The notes under the pieces were generated by a model. The model had not been told where the DNA came from. It worked only from the letters and a program-made list of their open reading frames with translations, and made no database searches. Shown here in pieces: positions 31,841 to 41,594 of a DNA stretch of 42,993 nucleotides (positions within the stretch are counted from its first letter, which is position 1; each line of letters begins with the position of its first letter). Origin of the DNA: Lachnospira sp. (GTDB lineage: Bacteria > Bacillota > Clostridia > Lachnospirales > Lachnospiraceae); the NCBI GenBank assembly GCA_017621205.1, contig JAGATQ010000021.1, positions 1 through 42,993 on the forward strand, written 5' to 3'. A program made the translations under genes and the position numbers.

Positions 31841-32143
31841 ATGATTAAGCATGTAATTTTATGGCAGCTAAAGGATGAGCTTAGCAGTGAGGATAAGAAA
31901 AAGGTAGCACAGGATATCAAGAAAAGTCTTGAAGCACTGGTGGGAAAGGTACCGGGATTAACAGAGGTAACCGTCAACATCCATCCACTGGCTACATCGA
32001 ATGCGGATGTGATGCTGGATTCCACAGTAGAGAGTGAAGAAGCGCTAAAGAATTACCAGAATCATCCGGATCATGTAGCAGCCGCCGATACTTATGTAAG
32101 ACCATACATCAAGAATCGTGTATGTATGGATTATGAGATATAG
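31841..32143 (+). CDS. Dabb-domain (stress-responsive A/B barrel) protein
   Basis: This 100-aa single-domain protein has MIKHVILWQLKDE at the start, LVGKVPGLTEVTVNIHPL in the middle and LKNYQNHPDHVAAADTYVRP near the end, the Dabb pattern with its HPDH motif. Members are dimeric ferredoxin-like barrels of mostly unknown substrate. The gene stands 45 bases after the YvyF-like gene. Confidence 0.9.
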   Translation: MIKHVILWQLKDELSSEDKKKVAQDIKKSLEALVGKVPGLTEVTVNIHPLATSNADVMLDSTVESEEALKNYQNHPDHVAAADTYVRPYIKNRVCMDYEI

Positions 32144-32259
32144 GTGAAAAAATAGTCGTAACTACATTTGTTTTATGCTATACTATATGCCAAAGGGCAT
32201 ACATAAGACCGTATGTTTCAGAGTACATTCGGGAATTATGAGGAAAGAAGGAAAAAGGA

Positions 32260-33135
32260 ATGAAGTTAGGGCGTAACGATGCATGCTGGTGTGGAAGTGG
32301 CAGAAAGTACAAAAGCTGTCATATGACGATGGATAGCCGGGTGGAGCAGCTTCTCCATCAATACCGGGGGATGTTAGCGCCACCGAGAGAGATTATTAAG
32401 ACGCCAGAGCAGATTGACGGTATTCGCAGAGCGGGGGAGATTAATACGATGGTTCTGGATACTGTCAGTGAGCATGTGAAGGAGGGAGTTTCTACAGGGG
32501 AGCTGAACCGGATTGTTGAGGAACGCACGAAGGAGCTTGGGGGAATCTGTGCGTCACTTGATTATGAAGGATATCCGAAGAGTGTCTGCACATCTATTAA
32601 TGAGGTTGTTTGCCATGGAATTCCGGATGACAGGCGTATACTAAAGAGTGGGGATATTGTCAATATTGACTGTACTACGATTGTGGATGGCTATTATGGA
32701 GATGCTTCCCGCATGTATATGATTGGTAAGGTGAGTGAGGCGAGACAGAAACTGGTTCGTGTGACAAAGGAGTGTCTGGATGAGGCAGTTACAATTGCTC
32801 AGCCTTGGACGGCACTTGGTGATTTTGGGTATGCAATCAATAAACGTGCCACGGATAATGGCTATAGTGTGGTTAGGGAGATTGGTGGACATGGTGTTGG
32901 TCTGGATTTCCATGAAGACCCATGGGTGCCGCACATTGGTACTCCCCATACCGGAATGATTCTCGTACCGGGTATGACGATTACGATTGAGCCGATGATT
33001 AATATGGGGAAGGCTGATATTTTCACGGATTCTGAGGACGGCTGGACGGTTTACACGGAGGATAACCAGCCTTCCGCACAGTGGGAATATACCATTTTGA
33101 TTACTAAGGATGGCAATGAGATTTTATCAAAATAA
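32260..33135 (+). CDS. map: Methionyl aminopeptidase type I with N-terminal SEC-C motif
   Basis: This 291-aa enzyme removes the initiator Met from new proteins. The N-terminus has a SEC-C zinc motif (CWCGSGRKYKSCH, residues 9-21), which may aid contact with the ribosome or other proteins. The pita-bread catalytic domain follows from about 45. Its metal ligands are in NIDCTTIVDGYYGDASRMY (two Asp), GGHGVG with His, TIEPM (Glu) and the last Glu in QWEYT. The SEC-C version is usual in Clostridia. It has its own likely promoter (TGCTATACT near 32175). Confidence 0.96.
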   Translation: MKLGRNDACWCGSGRKYKSCHMTMDSRVEQLLHQYRGMLAPPREIIKTPEQIDGIRRAGEINTMVLDTVSEHVKEGVSTGELNRIVEERTKELGGICASLDYEGYPKSVCTSINEVVCHGIPDDRRILKSGDIVNIDCTTIVDGYYGDASRMYMIGKVSEARQKLVRVTKECLDEAVTIAQPWTALGDFGYAINKRATDNGYSVVREIGGHGVGLDFHEDPWVPHIGTPHTGMILVPGMTITIEPMINMGKADIFTDSEDGWTVYTEDNQPSAQWEYTILITKDGNEILSK

Positions 33136-33178
33136 GATTGTTATGCTAGGAAATAGCTGGTAAGTGAGGCTCATTTAT

Positions 33179-33625
33179 ATGAAAGCAGAAACAAGAAAAT
33201 CGGATTTATATTGGACCATATATCATATAGCAATTTACTGTTTAGCTGCTTCGGCAAGTCTGTTATTGGGAACAGGCTTGCTTTTGTATTGTTTAAAGCA
33301 GATGAAAGGAGAGGTTACCCTCCTCTGGTTTGGAATTTTAGCTGCCTTTGGTGTGGGTCTGGTGATATTTAGTATTGTTGTGTGGGTGGTGTTTTACAAA
33401 AAATACCATATTACACTGTCAGAAGAAAGAGAAGAGGACGCTTTAGACGAGTTGCAGAGAGAAGCGGAAGAGGGTGCTTTAGACGAGTTGCAGAGAGAAG
33501 CGGAAGAGGATGCTTTAGATGAGTTGCAGAAAGAAGTAGAAGAGGATGTCATAGTAGAAATACAGAAAAAAGAAAAAGATGCCGCAGACGGTTTATGGGA
33601 AGGAGGAAAAGAGAATGGAAAGTGA
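33179..33625 (+). CDS. Small membrane protein with acidic repeat tail
   Basis: This 148-aa protein has two membrane helices (about 15-37 and 48-72) and then a cytosolic tail of about 70 residues made of three copies of a 12-residue acidic coil, ALDELQREAEE. Family and function are unknown. Start ATG 33179 lies nine bases after AGTGAGG. Its 3' end overlaps the AAA+ ATPase gene by 11 bases, so the products may work together, with the tail as a possible docking surface (inference). Confidence 0.65.
   Translation: MKAETRKSDLYWTIYHIAIYCLAASASLLLGTGLLLYCLKQMKGEVTLLWFGILAAFGVGLVIFSIVVWVVFYKKYHITLSEEREEDALDELQREAEEGALDELQREAEEDALDELQKEVEEDVIVEIQKKEKDAADGLWEGGKENGK
33434..33541 (+). repeat. Three 36-bp tandem repeats inside the membrane-protein gene
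   Basis: Units begin at 33434, 33470 and 33506 (GAGGACGCTTTAGACGAGTT and variants). The first two are almost identical in DNA, so the array was recently expanded and its copy number may vary without breaking the frame. Confidence 0.9.
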
Positions 33626-35327
33626 TAGCCTTTCATTATTATTAGAGTGTATTAAAACCTGTTCGGAGATAGAGGGCAGCCCATATGGACAGGAAAATGA
33701 TGATGTTCGCGTAGAAGAAATATTTATGGGAGACTTACTGAAATTTTTTGTATTTTTATCCTATACGACAGGGGATGCCCACAAACGGGAGATTAAATTT
33801 GTCAACAAAGAGCTTCACTTTGATTTTAACAAGGATACCTTTCGGCGTTATGCCGAGGAGCAGGTATTTCCTATTGAGGAATTCCGCTATAAGGTACCAT
33901 TATCTTTCCAGTATTTTTTGAGGGCAGAATATGAGCGGGATAAGCTTCTTTATACGACATACCGAGGAATATGCAAAAAATATATCAAAGCAATGCGTAG
34001 TGTTGGGCAGGAATTGATAGCCTGCGATGGTTTTGTGTCACAGGAGGAGATGGATAACCTTAATATTTTCTGCCGTACATTAGAGGAGGAGCTTTCCCAG
34101 TGGAAGGGGACGGATATTTATTCCCGCTACGGCAGGCATCAGATTTCCTTAAAGCCGGAAGAAAAAGATAATCGTACCTACGCTAAGGCAGAGCAGGATG
34201 AGGAGAAGAAAAACACCAAGAAAAGCCGTTATTCCTGGGATAGAGGAGATATGGAGGTGAGTGGCAAGCGGGAAGGGCAGGAACAAAATGGCGGAAACTC
34301 GCTTACGTCGTCCTTGACAGACCATCATATAAAGGGACCGTCTCTCAATGCGGATTTTGAGGTGGAAGGACGAAGAAACAGTGGAGAGGAGCGTGTCAGT
34401 GAGGAGAATATTACACTGGCTGATATTGCAGAACAAGCAGAGCAGTTTCAGAAGCTTCCCATGGATATGCTTGTTAATGAGGCTACTGCCAATAAGGAGC
34501 TTGATGATTTACTAAGAGAATTAAATGAAATGATTGGGTTGGATTCCGTGAAAATGGAGGTCAATAATCTGGTTAATAAGCTGAATATATCCAAGCTTCG
34601 TGTAGAACAGGGCTTTGACCCGCTTCCGATTGAGATGCATCTGGTTTTTACGGGGAATCCCGGAACCGGTAAGACAACGGTTGCAAGACTGCTTGCTAAG
34701 ATATATTATTCTCTCGGTGTATTAAGTCAGGGGCATTTTGTGGAAACAGACCGCTCTGGTTTGGTTGCGGGCTATATGGGACAGACTGCAGAGAAGGTAC
34801 AGGAGGTTGTTGATAGTGCATTGGGAGGGGTGCTGTTTATTGATGAGGCGTATTCCCTTTCTAACGGCTCCAAAGAGGATTTCGGTAAAGAGGCGATTGA
34901 TACCCTTGTGAAAGCGATGGAAGATAACCGGGACAATCTGATTGTTATTGTTGCTGGTTATACAGAGGAGATGAAGGAATTTCTGGACACGAATCCGGGC
35001 CTGCAATCCCGTTTTAATACCTATATTGATTTCCCGGACTATGAATCCTTTGATTTGGTTTCCATCTTGATTAATATGTGTAAGCAGATGCAGTATGCTT
35101 TGGCACCAGATGCGGTAAAATATATATATCATTATTTTGAAGAGGCATTGGAGCATAAGGATAAAAATTTTGGTAATGCCCGGGATGTCAGAAATTATAT
35201 GAAGCATATTATAGATAAACAGATTAACCGGATTACGAAAGAGGGAATTAATGGGAAAATGGATTTGGTGACAATTCGTCTGGCGGATGTAGAAGGGGTA
35301 AAGCTTGGCGGGGGAATTTCGGATTAA
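33615..35327 (+). CDS. SpoVK/CbbX-like AAA+ ATPase
   Basis: This 570-aa cytoplasmic protein has an N-terminal helical region (about 1-180), a charged low-complexity linker (about 185-270) and a C-terminal AAA+ domain of the CbxX/CfqX/SpoVK type. Walker A is TGNPGTGKTTVARLL (about 347-361), GYMGQT is a pore-loop-like motif, Walker B is VLFIDEAYSL, and the arginine finger region is NPGLQSRFN. Relatives remodel protein complexes; the target here is unknown. Start ATG 33615 follows GGAAGGAGG and overlaps the membrane-protein gene. It is not evidence for sporulation on its own. Confidence 0.88.
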   Translation: MESDSLSLLLECIKTCSEIEGSPYGQENDDVRVEEIFMGDLLKFFVFLSYTTGDAHKREIKFVNKELHFDFNKDTFRRYAEEQVFPIEEFRYKVPLSFQYFLRAEYERDKLLYTTYRGICKKYIKAMRSVGQELIACDGFVSQEEMDNLNIFCRTLEEELSQWKGTDIYSRYGRHQISLKPEEKDNRTYAKAEQDEEKKNTKKSRYSWDRGDMEVSGKREGQEQNGGNSLTSSLTDHHIKGPSLNADFEVEGRRNSGEERVSEENITLADIAEQAEQFQKLPMDMLVNEATANKELDDLLRELNEMIGLDSVKMEVNNLVNKLNISKLRVEQGFDPLPIEMHLVFTGNPGTGKTTVARLLAKIYYSLGVLSQGHFVETDRSGLVAGYMGQTAEKVQEVVDSALGGVLFIDEAYSLSNGSKEDFGKEAIDTLVKAMEDNRDNLIVIVAGYTEEMKEFLDTNPGLQSRFNTYIDFPDYESFDLVSILINMCKQMQYALAPDAVKYIYHYFEEALEHKDKNFGNARDVRNYMKHIIDKQINRITKEGINGKMDLVTIRLADVEGVKLGGGISD

Positions 35328-35378
35328 TATATTTTACGCATTGCCTAAATAAAAAGGTGGGAAAGGATTATAAAAGTT

Positions 35379-37175
35379 ATGAAGCAGTTACTAAGATATC
35401 TGAAAAATTATAAAAAGGAATGTGTTCTGGCACCGCTCTTTAAGATGCTGGAGGCAACCTTTGAGCTTTTTGTGCCTTTGGTAATGGCAGCGATTGTGGA
35501 TGTGGGTATTGCACATTCGGATACGCCGTATATTTTAAAAATGAGTGGTGTGTTAATTGCCCTTGGGCTGATTGGTCTGACCTGTTCTATTACAGCGCAA
35601 TATTTTTCGGCAAAGGCAGCAGTAGGATTTTCTACGAAGCTTAGACATGCCTTGTTTGCACATATCGAGAGCCTTTCTTTTACAGAGATGGACAAGCTTG
35701 GTACCGCAACATTGATTACAAGAATGACCAGTGATATTAATCAGACACAGGCGGGAGTGAATCTGGTGCTTCGTCTGTTCTTACGTTCCCCTTTTATTGT
35801 AATTGGGGCGATGGTGATGGCATTTACAGTGAATACGAAGGCAGCACTAACCTTTGTAGTGACGATTCCGTTGCTCTGTATTGTGGTATTTGGTGTAATG
35901 CTTATTAGTATTCCTCTTTATAAAAGAGTGCAGGCAGGTCTTGACAAGGTACTTGGGATCACAAGGGAGAATCTTTCCGGTATTCGGGTTATTCGTGCCT
36001 TTGCTAAGGAAGAGGAAGAGCTTACCCACTTTAATGATGCCAATGAGGGGCTTACCAGGCTGCAGATGTTTGTGGCAAAGATTTCTGCATTGATGAACCC
36101 GGTTACTTATGTGATCATCAATCTTGCTACGGTGGTATTGATTTACATTGGTGCAATTCAGGTAAATACAGGAGTGCTGACACAGGGTGAGGTCATTGCG
36201 CTGGTTAATTACATGTCTCAGATTTTGGTTGAGCTTATCAAGCTTGCCAATCTAATTATTACGGTGACGAAAGCGATTGCCTGTGGAAACCGGGTGCAGA
36301 TGGTGTTTGAATTACAGCCTTCCTTTGCAAGAGCAGATTTTGCCGAAGCGGCTGAACAGGATAAGGAGACAATGCAACAGATTTCTGCTGAGGGCAGGAC
36401 GGTTTATGACAGAATGATGAAATGGGCGGATAGTGAATATATTATAGAGTTTAAGCATGTAGGTCTGACTTATAAGGGAGCAGCCGAAGAGGCTCTGACG
36501 GACATGAACCTAAAGGTGAAGGCAGGGGAGACAGTCGGCATTATTGGAGGAACGGGTTCCGGTAAGTCCTCTCTTGTGAATATGATACCACGTTTTTACG
36601 ATGCCACAGCTGGAGAGGTACTATTTCATGGTATTAATGTGAAGGAGCTGCCATTAGAACAGCTTCGTGAACGGATAGGTGTCGTAATGCAAAAAGCAGT
36701 TTTGTTTGGCGGAAGTGTCGCCGATAATCTGCGTTGGGGCAAGGGGGATGCCACAGAGGAAGAAATGTGGGAGGCATTAGAGATTGCCCAGGCAAAAGAA
36801 TTCGTAGAGACGAAGGAGAATAAGCTGGATTTCCCGATTGCACAGGCAGGCAAAAATCTTTCGGGAGGACAACGGCAGCGTATGACGATTGCAAGAGCCG
36901 TCATAAAGAAACCGGAGATTCTGATTCTGGATGATTCTGCATCGGCTCTTGACTATGCCACGGATTTAAAGCTGCGTCAGGCGATTGCGGGCATGAGGGA
37001 GCAGACGACGACCTTTATTGTGTCACAACGAACTTCATCCATTATGGGAGCAGACCAGATTATTGTGTTGGATGATGGACAAATATGCGGTCATGGCACC
37101 CATGAAGAATTGCTGAAGAATTGTGCTGTTTATCAGGAAATCTATGCATCGCAGTTTAAGAAGGAGGTGGGATAG
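35379..37175 (+). CDS. ABC exporter half with degenerate ATP site
   Basis: This 598-aa protein has six membrane helices (about 15-310) and a nucleotide-binding domain. Walker A is GGTGSGKSS, the signature LSGGQRQ is consensus, but Walker B ends LILDDSASALD, with Asp for the catalytic Glu, and the switch His is Gln (VSQRTSS). This is the partner with the non-catalytic Walker site of a heterodimeric exporter (TM287/288, BmrC/D type); the other half is the next gene. Substrates of such pairs are drugs, lipids or peptides. The start codon follows GGTGGGAAAGGA. A short sequence like an element right end, GCATTGCCTAAATA, lies upstream. Confidence 0.93.
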   Translation: MKQLLRYLKNYKKECVLAPLFKMLEATFELFVPLVMAAIVDVGIAHSDTPYILKMSGVLIALGLIGLTCSITAQYFSAKAAVGFSTKLRHALFAHIESLSFTEMDKLGTATLITRMTSDINQTQAGVNLVLRLFLRSPFIVIGAMVMAFTVNTKAALTFVVTIPLLCIVVFGVMLISIPLYKRVQAGLDKVLGITRENLSGIRVIRAFAKEEEELTHFNDANEGLTRLQMFVAKISALMNPVTYVIINLATVVLIYIGAIQVNTGVLTQGEVIALVNYMSQILVELIKLANLIITVTKAIACGNRVQMVFELQPSFARADFAEAAEQDKETMQQISAEGRTVYDRMMKWADSEYIIEFKHVGLTYKGAAEEALTDMNLKVKAGETVGIIGGTGSGKSSLVNMIPRFYDATAGEVLFHGINVKELPLEQLRERIGVVMQKAVLFGGSVADNLRWGKGDATEEEMWEALEIAQAKEFVETKENKLDFPIAQAGKNLSGGQRQRMTIARAVIKKPEILILDDSASALDYATDLKLRQAIAGMREQTTTFIVSQRTSSIMGADQIIVLDDGQICGHGTHEELLKNCAVYQEIYASQFKKEVG

Positions 37176-38957
37176 ATGAGTGGGAAGAAGGGTAGACAAA
37201 AGGAGACAATCAAAAAGGTGTTATCCTATCTGAAGCAGTACCGTATATTTTTGGTGATTTCACTCATTCTTGCCGCTGCTTCGGTTGCGATGCAGCTTTA
37301 TATTCCGATTCTTATTGGTAATGCGATTGATTTGATTGTGAAAAAGGGGCAGGTAGATTTTGCCGGAATGTTTGAAGTGTTAAAACAGATGATTGTGGTA
37401 ATTGGTATTACAGCAGTATGCCAGTGGCTGATGAATGTATGTAATAATAAGATTACCTATAATACGATTCGCGATGTACGAAAGCAGGCATTTGATAAGC
37501 TTCAAATATTACCGTTAAAGTATGTGGACGGCCGCTCACAGGGTGAGATTGTCAGTCGGATTATTGCGGATGTGGACCAGTTTGCAGATGGCTTGCTTAT
37601 GGGCTTTACCCAGTTTTTTACCGGACTGATTACGATTATTGGAACGTTGTTATTTATGCTTAGCGTCAATATTACTATTACTGTTGTAGTGGTGATTGTA
37701 ACGCCGCTTTCTCTTGTGGTAGCAAGCTTTATTGCCAAGCGTACCTACAGCATGTTTCAAGCCCAGAGTGAAGCGAGGGGAGAACAGACAGCCTTCATAG
37801 ATGAAATGGTGGGAAACCAGAAGGTTGTGCAGGCATTTGGACATGAGGATGAAGCCTTAGAACGGTTTGATGAAATCAATGAAAAGCTGGCGGATTGTTC
37901 CTTAAAGGCAACCTTTTATAGCAGTATTACGAATCCAGCGACGAGGTTTGTTAATAATGTAGTGTATGCCGGGGTAGGCTTGGTTGGTGCATTATATGCA
38001 GTAAAGGGTGGAATTACTGTAGGACAGTTATCCTGTTTTTTAAGCTATGCGAATCAGTATACGAAGCCCTTTAATGAAATATCTGGTGTGGTGACGGAAT
38101 TGCAGAATGCCCTTGCGTGTGCCGCACGTATTTTTGAGCTGATTGAGGAAGAGCCACAGACACCGGAGGATACCGATGCGGTTACGGTAACAACACCGAG
38201 TGGGGATGTTGCACTTTGCCATGTGGATTTCTCCTATGTACCGGAAAAACCATTAATTCAGGATTTTAACTTAATGGTGAAGCCGGGACAGAGGGTAGCG
38301 ATTGTCGGACCGACTGGTTGCGGTAAGACGACGCTGATTAATTTGTTGATGCGTTTCTATGATGTTAATAGTGGTACTATTGCTATCGGTATAGATGACG
38401 CAACGGGTAAAAATGCCAATATGACAGATGTTGACCATCTGACAAGAAAAAGCCTTCGGTTAAGCTATGGTATGGTGCTTCAGGAAACATGGCTTCGGGC
38501 TGGGACCATACGGGATAATATTTCAATGGGTAAGCCGGATGCGACGGATGAAGAGGTTATTGCCGCAGCGAAGGCAAGCCATGCCCATAGTTTTATTAAG
38601 CGGTTACCACAGGGCTATGATACGGTGATTTCAGAGGATGGAGGCAGCTTATCCCAAGGACAAAAGCAGCTTCTTTGTATCACCCGTGTGATGCTGTCCC
38701 TGCCGCCGATGCTGATACTGGATGAGGCGACGTCCAGTATTGATACCCGTACAGAGATTCGAATTCAGCGTGCCTTTGCGAAGATGATGGAGGGAAGAAC
38801 GAGCTTTATCGTGGCTCACCGCCTTTCTACGATACAGGAGGCTGATATTATTTTAGTAATGAGGGATGGCAATATTATTGAGCAGGGAAATCACGAAACG
38901 CTGTTAGAGGAAAAGGGATTTTATTATGAGCTGTTTAACAGCCAGTTTGCAAGATGA
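37176..38957 (+). CDS. ABC exporter half with consensus catalytic residues
   Basis: This 593-aa protein has six membrane helices and an ATPase domain. Walker A is GPTGCGKTT, Walker B LILDEATSSID with the catalytic Glu, and the switch His is in VAHRLST. Its signature is altered (LSQGQKQ). It is therefore complementary to the previous gene: one ATP site is consensus (this Walker pair, that LSGGQ) and one degenerate. Its ATG follows immediately after the partner's stop, so the two are made in equal amounts. They form one membrane exporter. Confidence 0.94.
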   Translation: MSGKKGRQKETIKKVLSYLKQYRIFLVISLILAAASVAMQLYIPILIGNAIDLIVKKGQVDFAGMFEVLKQMIVVIGITAVCQWLMNVCNNKITYNTIRDVRKQAFDKLQILPLKYVDGRSQGEIVSRIIADVDQFADGLLMGFTQFFTGLITIIGTLLFMLSVNITITVVVVIVTPLSLVVASFIAKRTYSMFQAQSEARGEQTAFIDEMVGNQKVVQAFGHEDEALERFDEINEKLADCSLKATFYSSITNPATRFVNNVVYAGVGLVGALYAVKGGITVGQLSCFLSYANQYTKPFNEISGVVTELQNALACAARIFELIEEEPQTPEDTDAVTVTTPSGDVALCHVDFSYVPEKPLIQDFNLMVKPGQRVAIVGPTGCGKTTLINLLMRFYDVNSGTIAIGIDDATGKNANMTDVDHLTRKSLRLSYGMVLQETWLRAGTIRDNISMGKPDATDEEVIAAAKASHAHSFIKRLPQGYDTVISEDGGSLSQGQKQLLCITRVMLSLPPMLILDEATSSIDTRTEIRIQRAFAKMMEGRTSFIVAHRLSTIQEADIILVMRDGNIIEQGNHETLLEEKGFYYELFNSQFAR

Positions 38958-39012
38958 CTAGGGAATATATTTACTGTATGGGGCTAAGTTCTATTTGTAG
39001 AAGGTGAATACT

Positions 39013-39261
39013 ATGACATTAACAGAAGGAATCATTAATCACACCTACCGGGTGACAAGGACAAAAGAGCCATTGGAGACGGAACGGCGTCTGGAAGCAC
39101 TTGGCTTAATCCGTGGCACCCGCATTACCATAATTAACAAAAAGAGAAAAGGGGCTGTTATTGTAAATATGCGAGGCAGCCGTTTTGCTCTCGGTTATGC
39201 GATTGCTAAGGGAATATCGATTGCCCCCCTTGCAGAACAGGAGGTGGAGGAGCATGCCTGA
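39013..39261 (+). CDS. feoA: FeoA-family protein
   Basis: This 82-aa SH3-like protein (ALGLIRGTRITIINKKRKGAVIVNMRGSRFALG) assists FeoB in ferrous iron uptake. I use ATG 39013 with GAAGGTG upstream; an in-frame GTG at 39004 is inside that ribosome site. The end overlaps feoB by eight bases. It lies 55 bases after the ABC exporter with no clear terminator between them, so some read-through is possible. Confidence 0.93.
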   Translation: MTLTEGIINHTYRVTRTKEPLETERRLEALGLIRGTRITIINKKRKGAVIVNMRGSRFALGYAIAKGISIAPLAEQEVEEHA

Positions 39262-41296
39262 GTTAAAGCTTGGTTTTATCGGTAATCCAAACTGTGGTAA
39301 AACGACTTTGTTTAATGCTTATACTGGTGCAAAGCTTAAGGTAGCCAATTGGCCCGGTGTGACGGTAGAGAAAAAAGAGGGCAATTTTACCTATCATAAG
39401 CATGAATTTGCGTTGGTGGATTTACCGGGGATCTATTCCCTGACTTCTTATACAATGGAGGAAAAGGTAAGCCGGGAGTACATAATGAGTGATGATGTGG
39501 ATGTTATTGTGGATGTGGCAGATGCGTCTGCGTTGGAGCGGAATCTCTATCTGACATTACAGCTTATCGAGCTTGGAAAGCCGGTAATATTGGCACTTAA
39601 TATGATGGATATTGTGGAGGAGCGGGGAATGGAGATTGATTTACACCGCCTTCCGGAGATGCTTGGAATTCCGGTAATTCCCGTATCTGCCCGGAAGAAA
39701 ACCGGGCTTGAGGTACTAATGCATGCCGCACTTCACCACAAGGATAAAACCACCTTGGATCCATTGATTCACGAGCATACGAACCAAAGCAACCATATTC
39801 ATAATCACCATGAAGAGTATGCCATGGTGTACAGTGATGAGATAGAGGATAAAATTGATTTAGTTATCGAGCGTTTAAAGGAGAGCTATTCGAAGCTTAA
39901 TAATTACCGATGGCATGCCATTAAACTTTTGGAACAGGATGAAACGGTGAAGGAGCAGCTTGCCAAGGCAGAGCTGTCAGATATTATCTCTCGTTCTTAT
40001 GAGGAACAGATTATTAATGAAAAATATGATTTTATCGAGGAGATTATTGAGGAATGTCTGGTGAATAAGAAAAAACAGGCAGCCTTTACCGACCGGATTG
40101 ATACGGTGCTTACACACCGTTATTTTGGTGTACCAATATTTTTAGTAATTATGGCGCTGGTGTTTTTCCTGACCTTTACGGTGGGAGACTGGCTAAAGGG
40201 CTATTTTGAGGCGGGTATTGAGCTGGTGGAACAGGGGCTTAAGGCATTGTTAATGCAGATACATGCGGGAGAACTGCTGACCTCCTTAATTGTGGATGGA
40301 ATTGTGGCAGGTGTTGGAGGAATTCTTACGTTTCTTCCTAATATTTTTATTCTTTTCCTTGCTCTGGCATTTTTAGAGGACAGTGGCTATATGTCGAGGG
40401 TGGCATATGTGATGGATAGTATCATGGGCCGGGTAGGACTATCTGGAAGAGCATTTATCCCGATGCTTCTTGGCTTTGGTTGCACTGTTCCCGCTATTAT
40501 GGCATCAAGGGCTTTGGAGAATAAGAAGGACCGCTATAAAACCATTCTGATTACTCCGTTTATGTCGTGCAGTGCGAGGCTTCCAATCTATGTGATTTTT
40601 TCTAGTATGTTTTTTGAAAAGCATGCGATGCTTGTTGCATATTCACTTTATATCATTGGAATTGCGGTGGCATTATTTACAGCAGTTGTGCTGCATTGGA
40701 CGGAAAAAAAGAAGGAAGCCAATATGCTGTTAATAGAGCTTCCAGAGTATAAAACGCCCAATGCAAGAAGTATTGCTATCTATGTATGGACGAAGGTAAA
40801 GGACTATATTACTAAGGCAGGGACTACAATCTTTATTGCCTCGATTATTGTGTGGGCATTGCTGAATTTTGGACCGCATGGGTTGGTTTCTGATATGTCT
40901 GATAGCTTTGCCTCAATTGCCGGCCGGGTACTGGTGCCTGTGTTTACGCCAATTGGACTTGGTTATTGGCAGATTATTGTTGCATTAATCTCTGGTATTG
41001 CAGCAAAGGAGATTGTTGTAAGCTCTACAAGCGTACTGTTTGGTATTTCTAATATTAACTCTGCGGAGGGGATGAGTTCCATGGTGGCAGCCCTTGGTGC
41101 AATGGGTTTTGGCTCTGTCAATGCCTATGCGTTCATGGTATTTTGCCTGCTTTATGTACCCTGTGCAGCCAGTCTTGCCACGATAAGAAAAGAAACAGAA
41201 AGTACCAGGTTTATGCTTGGGGCGATGCTGTTCCAGCTTCTGGTGGCGTGGGTTGCAGCGTTTTTGGTATTTCAGGTTGGTGGAATGATTTTTTAG
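39254..41296 (+). CDS. feoB: Ferrous iron transporter FeoB
   Basis: This 680-aa protein has an N-terminal GTPase: G1 GNPNCGKTT (10-18), DLPG for G3 and NMMD for G4. A helical domain with a His-rich patch (HEHTNQSNHIHNHHEE, about 175-192) follows, then gate regions and about eight membrane helices (from about 295), including GFGCTVPAIMASR and GIAAKEIVVSS. It imports Fe2+ under low-oxygen conditions. The start overlaps feoA (ATG 39254), with GGTGGAGG seven bases upstream. Near-universal in gut anaerobes; no Fur box could be seen. Confidence 0.96.
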   Translation: MPELKLGFIGNPNCGKTTLFNAYTGAKLKVANWPGVTVEKKEGNFTYHKHEFALVDLPGIYSLTSYTMEEKVSREYIMSDDVDVIVDVADASALERNLYLTLQLIELGKPVILALNMMDIVEERGMEIDLHRLPEMLGIPVIPVSARKKTGLEVLMHAALHHKDKTTLDPLIHEHTNQSNHIHNHHEEYAMVYSDEIEDKIDLVIERLKESYSKLNNYRWHAIKLLEQDETVKEQLAKAELSDIISRSYEEQIINEKYDFIEEIIEECLVNKKKQAAFTDRIDTVLTHRYFGVPIFLVIMALVFFLTFTVGDWLKGYFEAGIELVEQGLKALLMQIHAGELLTSLIVDGIVAGVGGILTFLPNIFILFLALAFLEDSGYMSRVAYVMDSIMGRVGLSGRAFIPMLLGFGCTVPAIMASRALENKKDRYKTILITPFMSCSARLPIYVIFSSMFFEKHAMLVAYSLYIIGIAVALFTAVVLHWTEKKKEANMLLIELPEYKTPNARSIAIYVWTKVKDYITKAGTTIFIASIIVWALLNFGPHGLVSDMSDSFASIAGRVLVPVFTPIGLGYWQIIVALISGIAAKEIVVSSTSVLFGISNINSAEGMSSMVAALGAMGFGSVNAYAFMVFCLLYVPCAASLATIRKETESTRFMLGAMLFQLLVAWVAAFLVFQVGGMIF

Positions 41297-41311
41297 TCAG
41301 ATACCTCATAG

Positions 41312-41365
41312 AAATAAACTACCTAAGTCTCGTAAAGATAGTTACGAGGATTAGGTAGTTTATTT
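41312..41365 (+). terminator. Rho-independent terminator after feoB
   Basis: AAATAAACTACCTAA and CTCGTAA pair with TTACGAG and TTAGGTAGTTTATTT around an AGATAG loop, with one internal mismatch region. A T-rich tract, TTTTTTATTTTTG, follows. Confidence 0.88.
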
Positions 41366-41474
41366 TTTTATTTTTGACTAATTTCTCTTTAACTTGTTGA
41401 TTATATGTGGTAAAATCTAATATAATTAGAATATACTAAAAAACATTCCTAATTTTGATACTAAGGAGAGCTCA

Positions 41475-41594
41475 ATGAACCAAAGAAACGGACAATTTAT
41501 CTTTTTTTTCCCTGTAGCAGTTCTGTTGTTTCATGTAATATATCTCTACAGTATTACCATAATAAAAAGCAGATATTCAAGTCATGGGTATTGA
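41475..41594 (+). CDS. Small putative membrane peptide, 39 aa
   Basis: A short frame from ATG 41475 with AAGGAG six bases upstream encodes a basic start (MNQRNG), one hydrophobic helix (about 7-29) and a basic tail ending SHGY. The family is not recognised. The ribosome site and membrane helix support expression, but length and isolation leave it uncertain. Bases 41595-41780 hold nothing else I can name. Confidence 0.45.
   Translation: MNQRNGQFIFFFPVAVLLFHVIYLYSITIIKSRYSSHGY

Noticed and set aside
33434..33541. Regularly spaced repeats considered as a CRISPR array
   Set aside because: The 36-bp units are directly joined without spacers and are in frame in a protein gene.
35345..35358. GCATTGCCTAAATA, like the right end of the palindromic element
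   Set aside because: Only about a dozen bases match and no core or left end is present; too short to call.
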